The notes beneath the pieces were generated by a model. That model worked only from the letters and a program-made list of their open reading frames with translations. It was not told where the DNA came from and ran no database searches. This document shows, piece after piece, positions 1-12,955 of a stretch of DNA of 64,000 nt (positions are counted from its first letter, which is position 1; every line of letters begins with the position of its first letter). Source of the stretch: Cucumis sativus (Eukaryota; Streptophyta; Magnoliopsida; Cucurbitales; Cucurbitaceae); assembly GCF_000004075.3 (NCBI RefSeq), contig NC_026656.2, positions 21,462,607-21,526,606 of the forward strand, given 5' to 3'. The position numbers and the translations under genes were made by a program.

Positions 1-93
1 TGGATTATGATGGGGAAAGAGAAAAAAGGAAAGAAGAAGGGTCCCAAAGGTTATAATGGTGATGGTGTGTGTGTGGGGGATATATTTGGATTA

Positions 94-158
94 GAGATGG
101 AGATGGAGATGATGGAGATGGAGATGATGGAGATGGAGATGGAGATGGAGATGGGAGG
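94..158. repeat. (GGAGAT)n hexanucleotide microsatellite
   Basis: A run of GGAGAT units, interrupted by a few GATGAT units, fills about 65 bases. One reading frame gives an alternating Glu-Met run, but the frame around it becomes hydrophobic low-complexity sequence with no domain, so I treat it as a simple repeat. It could lie in an untranslated region of a gene that starts left of the window. Confidence 0.85.
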
Positions 159-2486
159 GGGACCATATTCAAATGTTGGGATTAATTTCTTTTCTCTTTT
201 CTTCTATATAATTATTATATGGTTTTCTATAAACATAAATGTTATATATATATATATGTATATATTGTTGTTGTTGGTTTTGTTTGGTTGTTGTTCTTAT
301 TCTTGTTTCTTTGGATTGCCATTTCTTTTTAAGTGGGTGCTGCTACTGTTTATTTTGATTTATTTTGAATACTATGCTCTCCAGGTTTTATGCTCTTTTT
401 TCTTTAAAAAATAAAATAAAAAAGTAATCAAAGTAGAATACTACTTCCCACCCACACCCAACCACCTTTTATTTATTTCTTTTCCATCTTATAACTACAT
501 TCACACTATATACTTATCAGAAGGCTAATTAAATGAAATGTAAAATTATAAGATACACATGGATATAACTCAACAGTTCACACCTCCTATCTAGTATCAC
601 ACTAACGCTTCAAAGTTATGGCCATATAAAAACAAAATACTATAGAATAATCAATCATATGCACATGGGTGCCCAAAAGTTAACTACCAATAATTTGGTT
701 CTTAACAATAATTGACGACTCACAATATTTAGATCAAACTTCCATACACATATATATATATTTAGATGAACATTAATTTATTGTTCATTCAAATATATCT
801 ACTAGATATATTTATTTGATACAAATTTGTCTAATTACAAAAATTCAATTTTTAAATATCATCCCTGGTGTTTTTTTTTTCTTTAAACTTATTAGTTATC
901 ACAAATAACGGTAGGATTTAAAAATAAAAATTGATTAAGTCAATTAATAACAAACTTAATTCTAAAATGAAACCTAGTGTTGAAGTAAATACCAATTTTA
1001 CAAGATATTTTGTAGGCAGTAATATAAATTTACAATTGATGTTATTTTTAGTATCAACACAACTCATATGTAAATAGAATTATATATAGTCAGAAAAAAC
1101 CATTGATATATATTTTTTCTAAAGCATTGTTTTTTTTTTTTTTCTCCTCTTTGGGGTATTTAAAGGAATAATGATAAAGAAGTAAGAAAATAATTTGAAT
1201 AAGATATGCAAACGAAAGTTGATGGTTAAACTAATAACCCTTTTAAAAAGAAGATCGTGGTCTAGTTTCTTTTCATTTTTCCAAGATGACAAACATAAGA
1301 TGATTAAAGATAAGACTTAAAATATCACATCATTTAAAAGAAGATACCAAAAACCAATTTAATCCTCAAATGTTAGATCCAAACAATACATCATACCAAT
1401 TTATTTTATTCTTTTTTCAAATAAGAAGTTTGACTTGTTCCTAAAAGAGTATTACTAAGTAAAAAAAAAAAAAAAAAAAAAGTAAGGTAAGATAAACTAC
1501 ACTAAAACCATTTACATACATATAATATCAATTTCAAAAAGTAGTATAGACTTTTAGATATTTAAAAATGCAATAAACACAAAGTACACTTTGAATAACA
1601 TGAATTGAGCAAGAGGTTTCATGAAAAGTTTGCCTTTTTTTTATTTTTTCTTTTTTTGTTGCTAACTTTACATTACATACTTTAAAAGAGAGAACCCTAA
1701 AAAGAGGTAAGAAGCAACTTTGTGATATTAATTATTATTATTGAAAATGCACAAACTAAATTAAATTAAATAACCCGTCAACAATAATAATTGAGCAAAT
1801 TAAATAGACCATAGTACAGCAGACAATTTTGTAAAGGAGGATTAATTATTGTAATTAATTCATTTGGTGTAAAAGAAAAAAATTAAAATATTTTAGTTTG
1901 GTTTTTTTTAAGTATTAATAAAGTTGGAATTAGTAGGGGAAGAAGAGAAGTTAATGTTGTTGTAAGGTTTTGATAATAATGGGAGTGGATGACAATGATA
2001 CATATAGTGGGGAAGAAAGGGAAGGCCATTTTCATATTCTTACTTCCACAAATGACATTTGGCAATTTCCTTTTTTTTTTTAATTTTTAAAGTATTGAAG
2101 TGAAATTATTTTGTTGAATCTTTATATATATTTTCAAATTTCTTAATGAAAGAAAGAATATTCCTTAAAAAGTTGGTGTTCTATTATTTATTATATTTAG
2201 TGGGAGAAAGATGCATGTGAGTGATGTTCAATATAATAGTATAAATATATAAATTTGTCTAAACAAAAGAAAAATAAGGATATATTTAATTGTTCAAGAG
2301 AATGTAAGAGATTACAACAATGATGATGATGTGGGAATTTTGTTCACTGTAATATCGTTGTTTTCGTAGATTATAACAACTTGGAATATGCTTCTAATTT
2401 GTATTCTACTTCAACTTACAAAAATTACAAACATTTGTTCATACGACATTTGAATTTTCCTACAACGAAATTTATTCTAATTTATA

Positions 2487-2558
2487 TTTCATGAACTTTT
2501 AAATGTTTACTTTATAATTTTGTTTCATGAACTTTTAAATGTTTACTTTATAATTTTG
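2487..2558. repeat. Perfect 36-bp tandem duplication (2 copies)
   Basis: The 36-bp unit beginning TTTCATGAAC and ending TAATTTTG occurs twice head to tail without a mismatch (2487-2522 and 2523-2558). It looks like a recent local slippage duplication in non-coding DNA. Confidence 0.9.
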
Positions 2559-3997
2559 TTATTGAGTTTTCATTTTATTGTAACTACGAACGTGTTTGAA
2601 CTACATTCTAAAATGTTTAATTTAAATAAATAAATTGTGTTTATAAAAAATGATTAGAGTGTTTGATAAATTCAAATTAGTTTTTATTTAAGTAAAACCT
2701 ATCAAAACTGTTTTTAAATAAAAATGTTTACTAATTAATGCAATTCAAACAAATCTTAAGTTTAAAGAGTTCACATTTTTTGATTGAATTTAATTACGTG
2801 GATTAATTTTACATTAATGAAAATTCTAACATAATTATAACTATTTGATTTTTTATTAATTTTTTAAGAATGGTTAGGGCAACTAAAAATGGATCTATTG
2901 ATTATTTTAAATAAAATAATTAAAAGTAAATATCATAAGAAATATAAGAAGTGAAGTGTAAATCCTGGAAAATTTTATATGAAAAATGAGAGTAAAGTAA
3001 AAGAAGAATGAATTGAAATAATGTAAACTTTTGAAAGTAAATATTAATGTCCTTTGAAAATATCTAAAACGAAATAAATTTTCATTCCTTGAATTGGAAT
3101 GACCACTTTTAGGAATCAGTCATTGACAAGCAATCAAATAATGAATACAATGTATACACTCATACATATAATTTTGACATCAAAATTGTATTCCATAATT
3201 ATATAATTAATATAACTTAAAATGATTATACAAATTTTAGCATTCAATTTAAAATTTTAAATAAGTTTAATTGACTTAAATTTTAATTTTGAAAGTTTCA
3301 CGATCGCTTTATATTATTCTTAATAATTTATTTTAGGGAATAATCATGTTTTTACTTTTGATATGGTGTAGCCGAAGTTATAGTGTGTGATCGATGAATG
3401 TGGCTCGTCGATACATGCATGCCCTTTTTCATCGACTCCAAATCCCATCCATACTTTTTCTTTTTTATTTAGAATATCAGTACTCTGTTTTTCTCCAACA
3501 CCGAGTAAAAATAAATATTTTCAATTGTTGATTTCTTACATTAGATTATATATTTCATAAATGTCAACTATTTCCTTAAAAAAAAACTTTAACTTTCATT
3601 TTAGATGAACTTAATATTTTCTCACCACTGTGTTCGGTTTTTAAAATATTTTCTAATTTTTCTATTAACATTATTTTAAAATTTTGAGCTATTTACTTTT
3701 CCAATTTTAGTTAATTTCAAACTTAAGAGATTTAGTTTTTTTTTTCTTTAATAATTAAACAAATTTGAAGGAATTAACAAACAAAAAGAACTTTATTTAT
3801 GACTTAAATAAGTGTTAAAGTAGAGTTAAATTAATAGATTGAGTCAAAATTTTGTCTAAAATAATAACTTACTCAAGTTAAAGATTTGACAAATTTATAA
3901 TTTAATCTATTTATTTAGATATCAATTAGAATATGTTTACAAATTTCCAATTGATATCTTCTGCATTAAATTATCTATTTTTCTACCAGAAAAAAAA

Positions 3998-4000
<3 letters not shown>

Positions 4001-4052
<52 letters not shown>
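4001..4052. repeat. (TA)26 microsatellite
   Basis: An uninterrupted TA dinucleotide run of 26 units follows a short A tract. Such runs are typically length-polymorphic between plant accessions, so it is a natural marker site. Confidence 0.95.
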
Positions 4053-4053
<1 letters not shown>

Positions 4054-5345
4054 TTTGGTTCTCACTAACTTTAAAGTGTGAACTGTTTTGATTATTAATT
4101 TTTTCATTAGCAATGCATATGATAGATTAGCGACGTGTTTTAAAATTTAAATATTTATATATTGATGACAAGAATATATATATATATTTTTTGTATTAAT
4201 GTCGTTCGAAAATTGAAATGAAAATTTGTAACTTTAATATTTAACATTGAAATAATTATAAAACTTCCTTGAACTTATTTTTTAACTTTGTTGATAAAAT
4301 TTTAATATTTATCTAAAAGGGTGTTGATTAAATAAATGATCTAAAACATAGGGAAGGGCAATATGGAAAGTAAAATTGGGCCCAAAACCTAACCCATTAG
4401 AGGCCCACAAACTTGAGTCCATGTCCATATAAACGAAAGTCTGTTTTCGCACGAAACATATATAAGACTTCGTAGGTTTTTTAGAAAGATTTATGGAATT
4501 GACTTGCCTTATTACTAATATTCCATTCATGTTTATAAATCTAATAATGTTTGTATTTTAGCAACATTTCTAACCTTTTATTTTCTCTCGGACTAATTTG
4601 AAGGATAATCTAATAAAGAACGACATACCATAGTGAAAATCAAATAATTATACACGATAAATTACTTTAAGTATCGACATCCACATTATTCATGATTTCG
4701 TACATGTCAGACAAATCAGCTGTAGACGTGGTAGTGAAGTTGTGCATTAGATACACGACTTTCATGTCAAATATCATTTGCATGAGTTAATTTAATCGTA
4801 TATGAGATTCACGACTATCTCACCTGTTATTTACAATACTTTTATAACAAACTTATTATTTATAATAATTATTTAAATAAAAGTTTTTTTTTATCTCTCA
4901 TGCTTTCTTGAACAAACTATAGTTAGATGGTTAATTTTCAAATATAAAATGATTATGAAACGAACATTTTAATCTCCTTAGTTTTATATTTTAGGCCACA
5001 CATGAATTTGTACGTCCTCATATATCTTACATTAGCTTGATCTTTATATGATTCTGAAATGAATCCACATATTTTAATTTGATCCTATAAGAATTGAACA
5101 CACATTATATATTAAGAAGTACATAATTTCCATAGGAAAGGGAAAAATTAAAATAACAAAGAGTGGACAAAGTAAACTCGTGGAAATTAGATGAAGTACA
5201 AATGTAGGAGTACGTGGCATGGAAGACACGTGTTGGATGTTAAAGGAAGCCGAATGTCAATTTGGAGATGATGTGGCAGTGGCAGTGATAGCTGGCAACA
5301 TTCTTTGCTCTTCTCTATTAAAAAAAAAAACTGAATTCACCTTAC

Positions 5346-5355
5346 AAACCCTAAA
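5346..5355 (+). promoter_or_regulatory. Telo-box-like motif upstream of the small membrane protein gene
   Basis: AAACCCTAAA lies about 50 bases before the ATG at 5405. In plants this motif (AAACCCTAA) is frequent near the start of genes for translation and housekeeping functions. Whether it is in the promoter or the 5' leader cannot be told without a transcription start site. Confidence 0.45.
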
Positions 5356-5404
5356 CGCAAATTGTTGAAAGAGCACAAGAGAGAGAGTGGAAAAAAAAAG
5401 AAGA

Positions 5405-5590
5405 ATGGGAGTAAACGATGAGGCATCGAGGAAGACGACGGGGTGGGTATTGAGCCGAAAGAGGAACCTTCCATTCAGCAACACCACCATCGCAATTGCT
5501 GGAACTCTCCTCCTCGGAATCGGCTACATGGTTTATGTCAACAAATCCAAAAATAATAACGATAACATTCACCGCCAACCTAGTCGATGA
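5405..5590 (+). CDS. Small single-pass membrane protein, unknown function (61 aa)
   Basis: A single-exon frame of 61 residues starting at the first ATG; the frame stays open upstream only through a GTG at 5387. The N-terminal third is polar and basic (ends with the short basic stretch SRKRN). A hydrophobic stretch of about 20 residues at roughly 27-46 (TTIAIAGTLLLGIGYMVYV) is a good single membrane segment. The tail is short, polar and Asn-rich. The leader is purine-rich with a telo-box-like motif close by, and GC content is higher than in the flanks, as in other plant exons. I do not recognise the family; small organelle-membrane or ER tail-anchored-like proteins have this layout. No function is assigned. 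Confidence 0.6.
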   Translation: MGVNDEASRKTTGWVLSRKRNLPFSNTTIAIAGTLLLGIGYMVYVNKSKNNNDNIHRQPSR

Positions 5591-7580
5591 TATTTTCTTT
5601 TTTCTTTTTCTAGGGATATGTTTTTTCTTTTTCTAATTTCTGTCATGTGTTTGATCTTCCTCTTTACTGTTGTAAAGCATGTATGTATATATATATAGAC
5701 ATCTATATCCTCCTCTTTTATACAAATATTTAGGTGCTCCTTCTGCAGTTTAGGGTGCTTTGGATCAGGTTTCGGTCTTGTGCATGCTTGTATTTTCACC
5801 TTGTGATGAATTTGTCAATTTGTCCCTAAAAACAACTCCTGTGTTTACAACTGAGAACGATAGCACTATATACTCTATGCTCTATGTTACATCTTCAATT
5901 CTCACAACAGTATTGCAAATTGAGATCCAATACTTAAATAAAAAAGAAGGAAAAATGGAGCAATTAAAAAGTTCATAGAAATGGAGTAGTTACAAATAAT
6001 AAAAAATGGAGTAATGATTCATTCGTATTCGTATTGTTTTTCTTTATATTTAACTCTGAGAGAATTATTTTTCGTTCTCTCTCAATTAGAGGGTAATAAT
6101 AGAATAAGCAAAGTTGGTAAATCCCACTTTGATATAAAGAAGCTTAGCTTAACTTGGCATTATCGGTATCTTATGAGGAAGAAAATCATTGGCTAAGATA
6201 GAGGTATACAAGTACACAACTTATTAATAAGAGAATCCACTATTTTGTATTATACAACATTTAGGCTTACTCCTCAACAAAGTGAATCACAGTGTAAGTA
6301 ACAAGGTCAAAGATTTTTATACTAATTAGGAGATCAGTATATTTTTTTGCTTTGAATAAAATTAGCCAACGTAAAAGAGAGAGAGAGAGATGAGGGAAAA
6401 ATGGAAACAACTAACGATTTAATAACCATCTAAAATGGATTAGTAATGTACGCATTTTATAGTCTTCCGCCAATTGTCGTCGGCCATTCGAACATTGGAG
6501 ATCCACCATCTTCGAAGACTGTTTTTCATGAAATTGTGGATGATGATAATCGTTTATCGTTTATCGTTTTACCTGTAACGGCTTTTGTTATCGACATTTG
6601 TTTTTAGAAAATTGTCGATTGATCAAATCTGTGTGTTTGTTTAATTTCTAGCAATCATCGTAGGAGAATTACCGATGACTGATCACTGTTGATCGTCATC
6701 AGCCAAGCTTCTACTACTATTTTCGTTAATGATCAACTACAAATTGTTTTAGTGACTCTTGGCCAATCTCATACAATTTTTACCAAAATCTTCAGTAACA
6801 ATATTTGTTATTATACATTGAAATCATAAGAAAACTTATTTTAATTTGTAACAAATCAATTTATTTTAAAAATTTGAGTTTTAAGGGGGAAAAAAAATGG
6901 AAAATGCTTAGATATATAACTTACTTTCTAAAAACAAAATTTTCTTGTTGGTCCTTGAGTACTTTTAGGTATCCTTATTTCAAAATGTTAAAATGTTAAA
7001 GTTTTAAATTGAATTTCTATTTAGTATTTCAAAATATGATAATTTTACCAATATTTGTCTTTTGTTTCAATTCAATCCTTCTTGTTAATTGTTAATGTTG
7101 ATGAATAAATTTAAAAAAATTATAATTAATCAAAAAATATTTTTTTTCACCGCTTTTGAAATTAATTTTAGAATTTTAATGCTTGTAAATGAGTATTTAA
7201 TAAATGAAAAAGATTATGTTTAAAATGTAAAATATTAAATTTTAGGAACAGGGTTGAAAAAAAGTGTAAAATTATAACATTTTAATACTGAAAAAGACAA
7301 AAATTGAATTCAAAATCAAAACAAAGTATAAACTTTTGAATTATAAGAAGTGAATAACAAAAAAGAAGTACTTTCCCCAACAAAAAATAAAAAAGTAATA
7401 ACCATTGTCCCCAGCCAAAATATAACCGTTAAATTATAGCCGTTTAAAAATACCCTTTCACCATTCTCCATGCATCTCAGCCGTTGGAACTTTGAAAGGC
7501 AAATAAAGGACAAAAATCCAACATACACTCAGGTCACCTCTTTAGCTAAACCCCAACGGCTACTTTTTCTCCTTCTTCCT
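5591..7580. other. Intergenic DNA, no gene seen
   Basis: About 2 kb between the small membrane protein gene and the phytocyanin promoter. It probably holds the 3' leader of the former. There is a short (GA)n run near 6377. Open frames are short, AT-biased and without recognisable motifs. Confidence 0.6.
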
Positions 7581-7587
7581 CCTCTCC

Positions 7588-7595
7588 ATATAAAT
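7588..7595 (+). promoter_or_regulatory. Probable TATA box of the phytocyanin gene
   Basis: TATAAAT-type sequence within CCATATAAATTC, about 110 bases before the ATG at 7705, in a pyrimidine-rich tract typical of plant core promoters and leaders. Spacing fits transcription starting near 7620. Confidence 0.5.
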
Positions 7596-7704
7596 TCGAA
7601 CCCCCTCTTCTCCTCATTATTCATTCTTCCATTCTTCTTTTCCAATTATTAATTCTTTTTCTCATCTCTCTTTCTCACCCATCATATAACAACCACAATC
7701 ATCC

Positions 7705-8321
7705 ATGGCTAATTTTTCAATAGCTCTGTCTCTCTTCACCTTTCTCCTCCTCTTCATCAGCTTCTCAGAGGCTAGAGAGATTTTAGTCGGAGGCAAATCC
7801 AATGCCTGGAAAATCCCTTCTTCTCAATCTCAATCTCTCAATCAATGGGCTGAAACCTCTCGCTTTCGCATTGGCGACACTCTCGGTAATTTTCTCTACT
7901 CTGTTTAGTTTTTTTTTTAATAAAATGGGAACCATCTTGAATTGTTTGTTTATTACTATGATTAGTGTGGGATTACGAAGATGGGAAAGATTCGGTACTG
8001 AAAGTGACGAAGGAAGATTATGAAGCCTGCAATACCGAAAACCCTGAACAGAGATTCGAAGATGGGAAGACGAAGGTGGAGCTAGAGAAGCCAGGACCAT
8101 TTTATTTCATCAGTGGGGCAAAGGGTCACTGCGAGCAGGGCCAGAAGCTGATCGTTGTGGTCGTGACACCTCGCCGGAGGTTCATCGGGATCTCACCTGC
8201 GCCTTCTCCGGCGGAAAGTGAGGGTCCTGCGGTTGCTCCGTCGAGTGGAGCTGGTAATTTGAAGGTTGGGCTTTTGGCGGTGGTTGTAGGAATTTTGGGT
8301 GTTGGTGTTGGTTTGGTTTGA
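7705..8321 (+). CDS. Early nodulin-like protein (phytocyanin family, GPI-anchor type)
   Basis: Two exons, 7705-7885 and 7966-8321, joined across an 80-bp GT-AG intron inside a Val codon, give 178 residues. Order of parts: a signal peptide (about 1-23, ending SFSEA), a plastocyanin-like domain (about 24-125) with the paired cysteines (YEAC and GHC) expected to form a disulfide, a Pro/Ser/Ala-rich linker (PAPSPAESEGPAVAPS) typical of arabinogalactan-type glycosylation, and a hydrophobic C-terminus that fits a GPI-anchor signal. The first copper-ligand His of true phytocyanins appears replaced (DGKDSV context), which is the early-nodulin-like pattern, so copper binding is doubtful although His-Cys of the second cluster remains. 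The protein is expected at the outer face of the plasma membrane. From memory it resembles AtENODL13-15. Confidence 0.93.
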
Positions 8322-10753
8322 GGATTGGAACTGATCGATTTGGGGTTTCTTTCTCTGGGTTTTGTTTGATTTAGAATTGGATGATTAAAAAAAAAAATAT
8401 AATATATTCATTGATTTTTCCATATTGAAATTCTTGTGTCTTTAGAATCTAAATCAATTCCCCATGCAAGCAGCTCACACTCCAGAAGCATTCAATAAGA
8501 TGTGGAAGGAGGATGATCTTTTTTTTTTAAAAAAAAAGCAAAAATCAACGAACATTAATATGATTAAAACACTGGTGAGAGACCTAGAAAGATATGAGAA
8601 AAAAGCAATACAAAAAATAAGTTTTCCAATATCGCTAAATTGAAAACATATTATTTTTGAATGGGACAAATTGATTTACTACTGGTATTTTGTCTAATTT
8701 TCTTTCCATGTTCTAGAATTTCTCTGTCAAAAAAATAAATTACCCATGTTCTAAAAAAAAAAAGGAATGGACTTTTTTCCAACAATTTTGTTGTATAAAT
8801 TTTTAACCTAAGCTTCCAATTTCATCATAAATTTTAAAAATGTACGTGTGTAGATTATTTTAAACCTAAGCTTCCAGTTTCATCCAGTTTCATTCTCTTC
8901 TTCCCTTCAACTCAAATCAAGAAGGGAAAGAGAATGGGTCCGTCCAAAAAGAAGAAGAAAGCGAGATTCATGGATGTGCCACATATTACAACTTATCCAA
9001 GCTACACACAATTCTAATCACATCATAGTGCAAAAATTTAAGCAAGTATTCCTAATTAAAATATTAAAAGTGCATAACTAATGAGTAAATCCTCTATGCC
9101 ACACCACGTTTTTTTTAAGAAGGAAAAAAACAAATGTATTAAAACAGCTAAGAGCTCAACAAATTCCTCCCCCACAAGAAAACCAAACAAACACTGGAAC
9201 ATGCACCAGACGACGAGCATCACTGTTCGCCAAACGCAAGCACCAAACTAAGTATAAGCAACAAAGACTTTGATATCAATACCAAATCATATAACTCGGA
9301 CCGGCCAACCCCCACTGCATTGACATCACTACTAAGATAAGCACAGTCATGTTCAACAAAAGGGAAGGACCGGAGAACCAGCGACAAACATCCAAAAGAC
9401 TCTTAATCAATAATGTGAATGTGTTAACGAAGATCCATATTTTTAAAAGTCATCTTCATCGACACTTCAGTGTTTGATTCATCAAATCAATTGCTTCCTC
9501 TTCGATACACCATTCATATAAAATAAATCCGTATCCCAAATCTTTGACCAACTTCAAACTTAGACAGTAATTTCACAACTTTTCCAACCTTAGCCTTCAC
9601 TACACTACCATAATCACTAAAACTTATAATAACTAAACCCATCCCACAAATAAATAAAATTAGAGTATCATTATAGTTTGTACACTTTATATCTAATTAT
9701 ATATTTAATTTGTATACTTTCAAATGTCTAAACTAGTTTTAATAAATTTTAAAAACAAAAAGAACCGTTAGGTTGTTATTGTTGCTTAATTTTCAAAAGA
9801 TTTTTTTTGAAAGATTTTTTTTGTTGTCTGTCTTTATAAAATTAGAAAACAATCATTAGTTTGAAAGATTTTTAATTGTAATGCATCTCTCCAATCAAGT
9901 TTATAAAAAAAGAGAAAATGAATTACATATATATGATATACGATATAGACTTCAAATCTAATCGAGTATTAGACAAACACTAAACCGAGTTTTTCCCTAA
10001 AACAACATCAGCGACTGCGCGGGTCTTGACCATTCAGAACTAATCCAGTTGGGATAGTTTGTTTCCTTCTCTTTACGGCAAACACTTTAAGATATTGTCC
10101 GTTGACAATATATAGGTTGCAGAAGATTCTTACAGAGTAAAAGTGTTTAGTAACATCAAGAGAATAAATACTTTTGGAGTTGTGTATTTTTGTCTCAAAT
10201 TTTTCCACACAAAATACGAGGAAGAATATGAACTTAAATACTAAAAGGTAAGGGTATTACAAAAGGGAAGGAAAATAAATAAGGGAACAAATAATGAGAA
10301 TAATATAATTGATAGTACATAAGTTTTTCAAAAAACAAAATACTATCCAAATATCTCTTTTTGGCGTAAAGAAGACAGCTGGAGAATCAATGGAAGAAAA
10401 TAAAGTTCGGCCTTAATCTCTTGGTCACACATGATAGAAATGCATATATGTGCACACAATCATCATCACAGATTTAAATTACTTTAATTAAAAACAATCC
10501 AATAAACTATTCTCAAAGAATAATAATAATAAAAAAGTGATTCCATAAACTTATATTTGTTTGACTATATTTCTCCAATTAATTAAATTCAAATATTATT
10601 CACAATTTTAATATAGACAAGTTGGCTGAAGGAGTTAACAGTTAAACACTACAAAAACCATTATTTAATTAATTACCCAAATAATAACCTGATTAAACAG
10701 ATTGAATCGTCCTCTTTCCTTCTCCCACCTTCTTCATTTCTGAACCTCCAAGA
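8322..10753. other. Intergenic DNA with a possible retroelement remnant
   Basis: About 2.4 kb without a supported gene. The part at about 9110-9600 is less AT-rich than its surroundings. Read on the minus strand it looks like decayed coding or 3'-end sequence of a non-LTR retrotransposon, but no intact frame or target duplication was found. The remainder is AT-rich with short frames only. Confidence 0.4.
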
Positions 10754-12917
10754 ATGGCGAAAGAACCAAATTCCAATCTATCCACCACTACCACCACCAC
10801 CACCACCAACAACAACAAACTCTTCTCAATCATGTTACAGCCATTCCGGTGGCTTAAAATGCTTTCAACGGAGCTACATCCAAGTTTCATCGCCGGAGTA
10901 ATCCTCATCTACGGTCTAAGCCACGGCTTCTCCGGCTCTTATTTCAAAGTCGTTTCCGATTACTACTGGAAAGACGTACAAAAGCTACAACCCTCAGTAG
11001 TTCAGATCTACATCGGGATATACACGATTCCGTGGGTGATGAAACCAATTTGGGGGTTATTAACGGACGCGTTTCCAGTGAGAGGGTATTTGCGGCGGCC
11101 GTATTTCGTGATTTCGGGGGTGGTTGGAGCAACGGCGGCGGTTGGGATGGCAGTGAAAGGGGGATTGGGGGTTTTGGAAGCATTGGGGCTTTTGATTGGG
11201 ATTTCAGGGGCGATGGCGATTGCGGATGTGACGATTGATGCTTGCATTGTGAGAAATAGCATTGAAGTTCAGTGGTTAGCCCAAGATTTGCAAAGCTTGT
11301 GTGGAGCTTGTTCTTCGATTGGGCATTTGATTGGATATTCAACTAGTGGATTTTTTGTTCATCTTCTTGGCGCTCAGGTCCTTAATCTAATACCCTCTCT
11401 TTATTTTCCTTTTTCTAAATAATATTTCACCCATCTCTATGCATCTTCTTCTTTTCTTATAATTATAATAATAACAATTTAAAATAAAATTAACAAAAAC
11501 TAAGGACAGAAATGTATATGTATAATAAACTAATAAATCATCAATCATTTAATATAAATTAACCATACACGGTTAGGTAGTGCCTAAAATCATAAAAATC
11601 ATATTCCTGTTTTCTTTTCACAAATTTACTTTTTTTAAATACTAGCCTGTTAAGGTGACAAACAATAAAAGAAGGAATTCAAGTGTGATGTAGGATTTTA
11701 TTTCAACAAATTTCTAATACTGTAAGTATTATATTTATTTTGTTTACACTCTAAGCTCATGTTTATATACGAGTGGATTGGACTCCACGATATTGTCGAT
11801 AGGACCCACTCCATATATTTTTCACACTTTTGTAATATAAAGAATTTTCTTAAGATGGAACTAAATATATTATGTAATTAGGCAATATAGGTACGTTGGC
11901 ATGAAATTAATATTTAGTAAGAAGTTGGAAATCGGAATGGCCACCATGTATAACATATTGCCAAGTTAATATACATGAAAGTAGTTGTACTTTTTAGACA
12001 CCCTAATTATATTTATTGTTATTGTTTTTGTAAAAGGTCGAAAAAACAAATATAATAAAGTTGTCCTATTTTTTTTTACTTAATACGATAGTTTATTAAC
12101 TATGGGAGGAAAAATAGTGGGTAGAATATTTATATCAAATTTTATCTCGGTGGACAGTTCTTATTCTATTTTGATTAATAAGCTTTTTACATTTTATTTT
12201 AATCTTTAAATATTATATCTAAAACCATTTAAATCATTATCTTTCATTTTCTTTTATATAAATTGTTTAACAATGACTTCACAACTCATCTTTTGTTTAA
12301 AACTTTAAACGGGTTAGGTAGTGGTAGTTAAACTATCAAATTTAATAATGAATGATAAATAATTGATGAAAAAATTAACACAATCTCCAAATTCTTATTA
12401 TACAGATTACAAATTTATATACTAAATTTAGAAATATAATAGTTAAAAAGTTAAAAACTACCAATAATAACAATTTATAACCCTAAACTTTTGGAAATAA
12501 TCAATTATAATTAAAACTCTTAATTATATTAATTTCATTAAATTTTTAGTAAATTGTGTTGGATTTGGAAAAAAATGGTGCGTTAAGACTTTTGTTTGCT
12601 TCAAATAAATATAATACACTAATTTTATAAGTATTTATTAAAATCTTTAGCTAATTTTTATTTTTGAAAATCGCTATAATTGTAATTGCACAAAATGGTA
12701 TGATTTAGCCCTTGAACTGCTTACTATTTTTAATTTATAACGAACATTACAAATGTGGATTGTTTGGGCACAGGAAGCACTTGGAATCTTGGCAATTCCA
12801 CCAGCCTTGGTAGTCTTGTTGGGGTTCTTCATACATGAGACACCATCCCCCACCCTTCAATATAATGGGAAGTCCAAGGTCCATCTCCCCCTAACAATAT
12901 CTTCCAACTTTACCAAT

Positions 12918-12955
<38 letters not shown>

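Larger units (their letters stand above)
415..5340. other. AT-rich intergenic DNA, no gene seen
   Basis: About 4.9 kb of AT-rich sequence with many homopolymer tracts and only short random open frames. Inside it I see a run of about 20 A near 1460, a perfect 36-bp tandem duplication at 2487-2558, a (TA)26 microsatellite at 4001-4052, a CATGCATG (RY-type) motif near 3414 and a TGGGCC-type cluster near 4378-4412. No open frame resembles a known protein. Confidence 0.7.

Noticed and set aside
7-414. 135-residue open frame with Glu-Met repeats
   Set aside because: It arises from the GGAGAT microsatellite followed by low-complexity hydrophobic sequence; no domain or start context.
10944-11342. 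132-residue minus-strand frame
   Set aside because: Antisense shadow of the first exon of the FBT-A transporter gene, which has clear family motifs on the plus strand.
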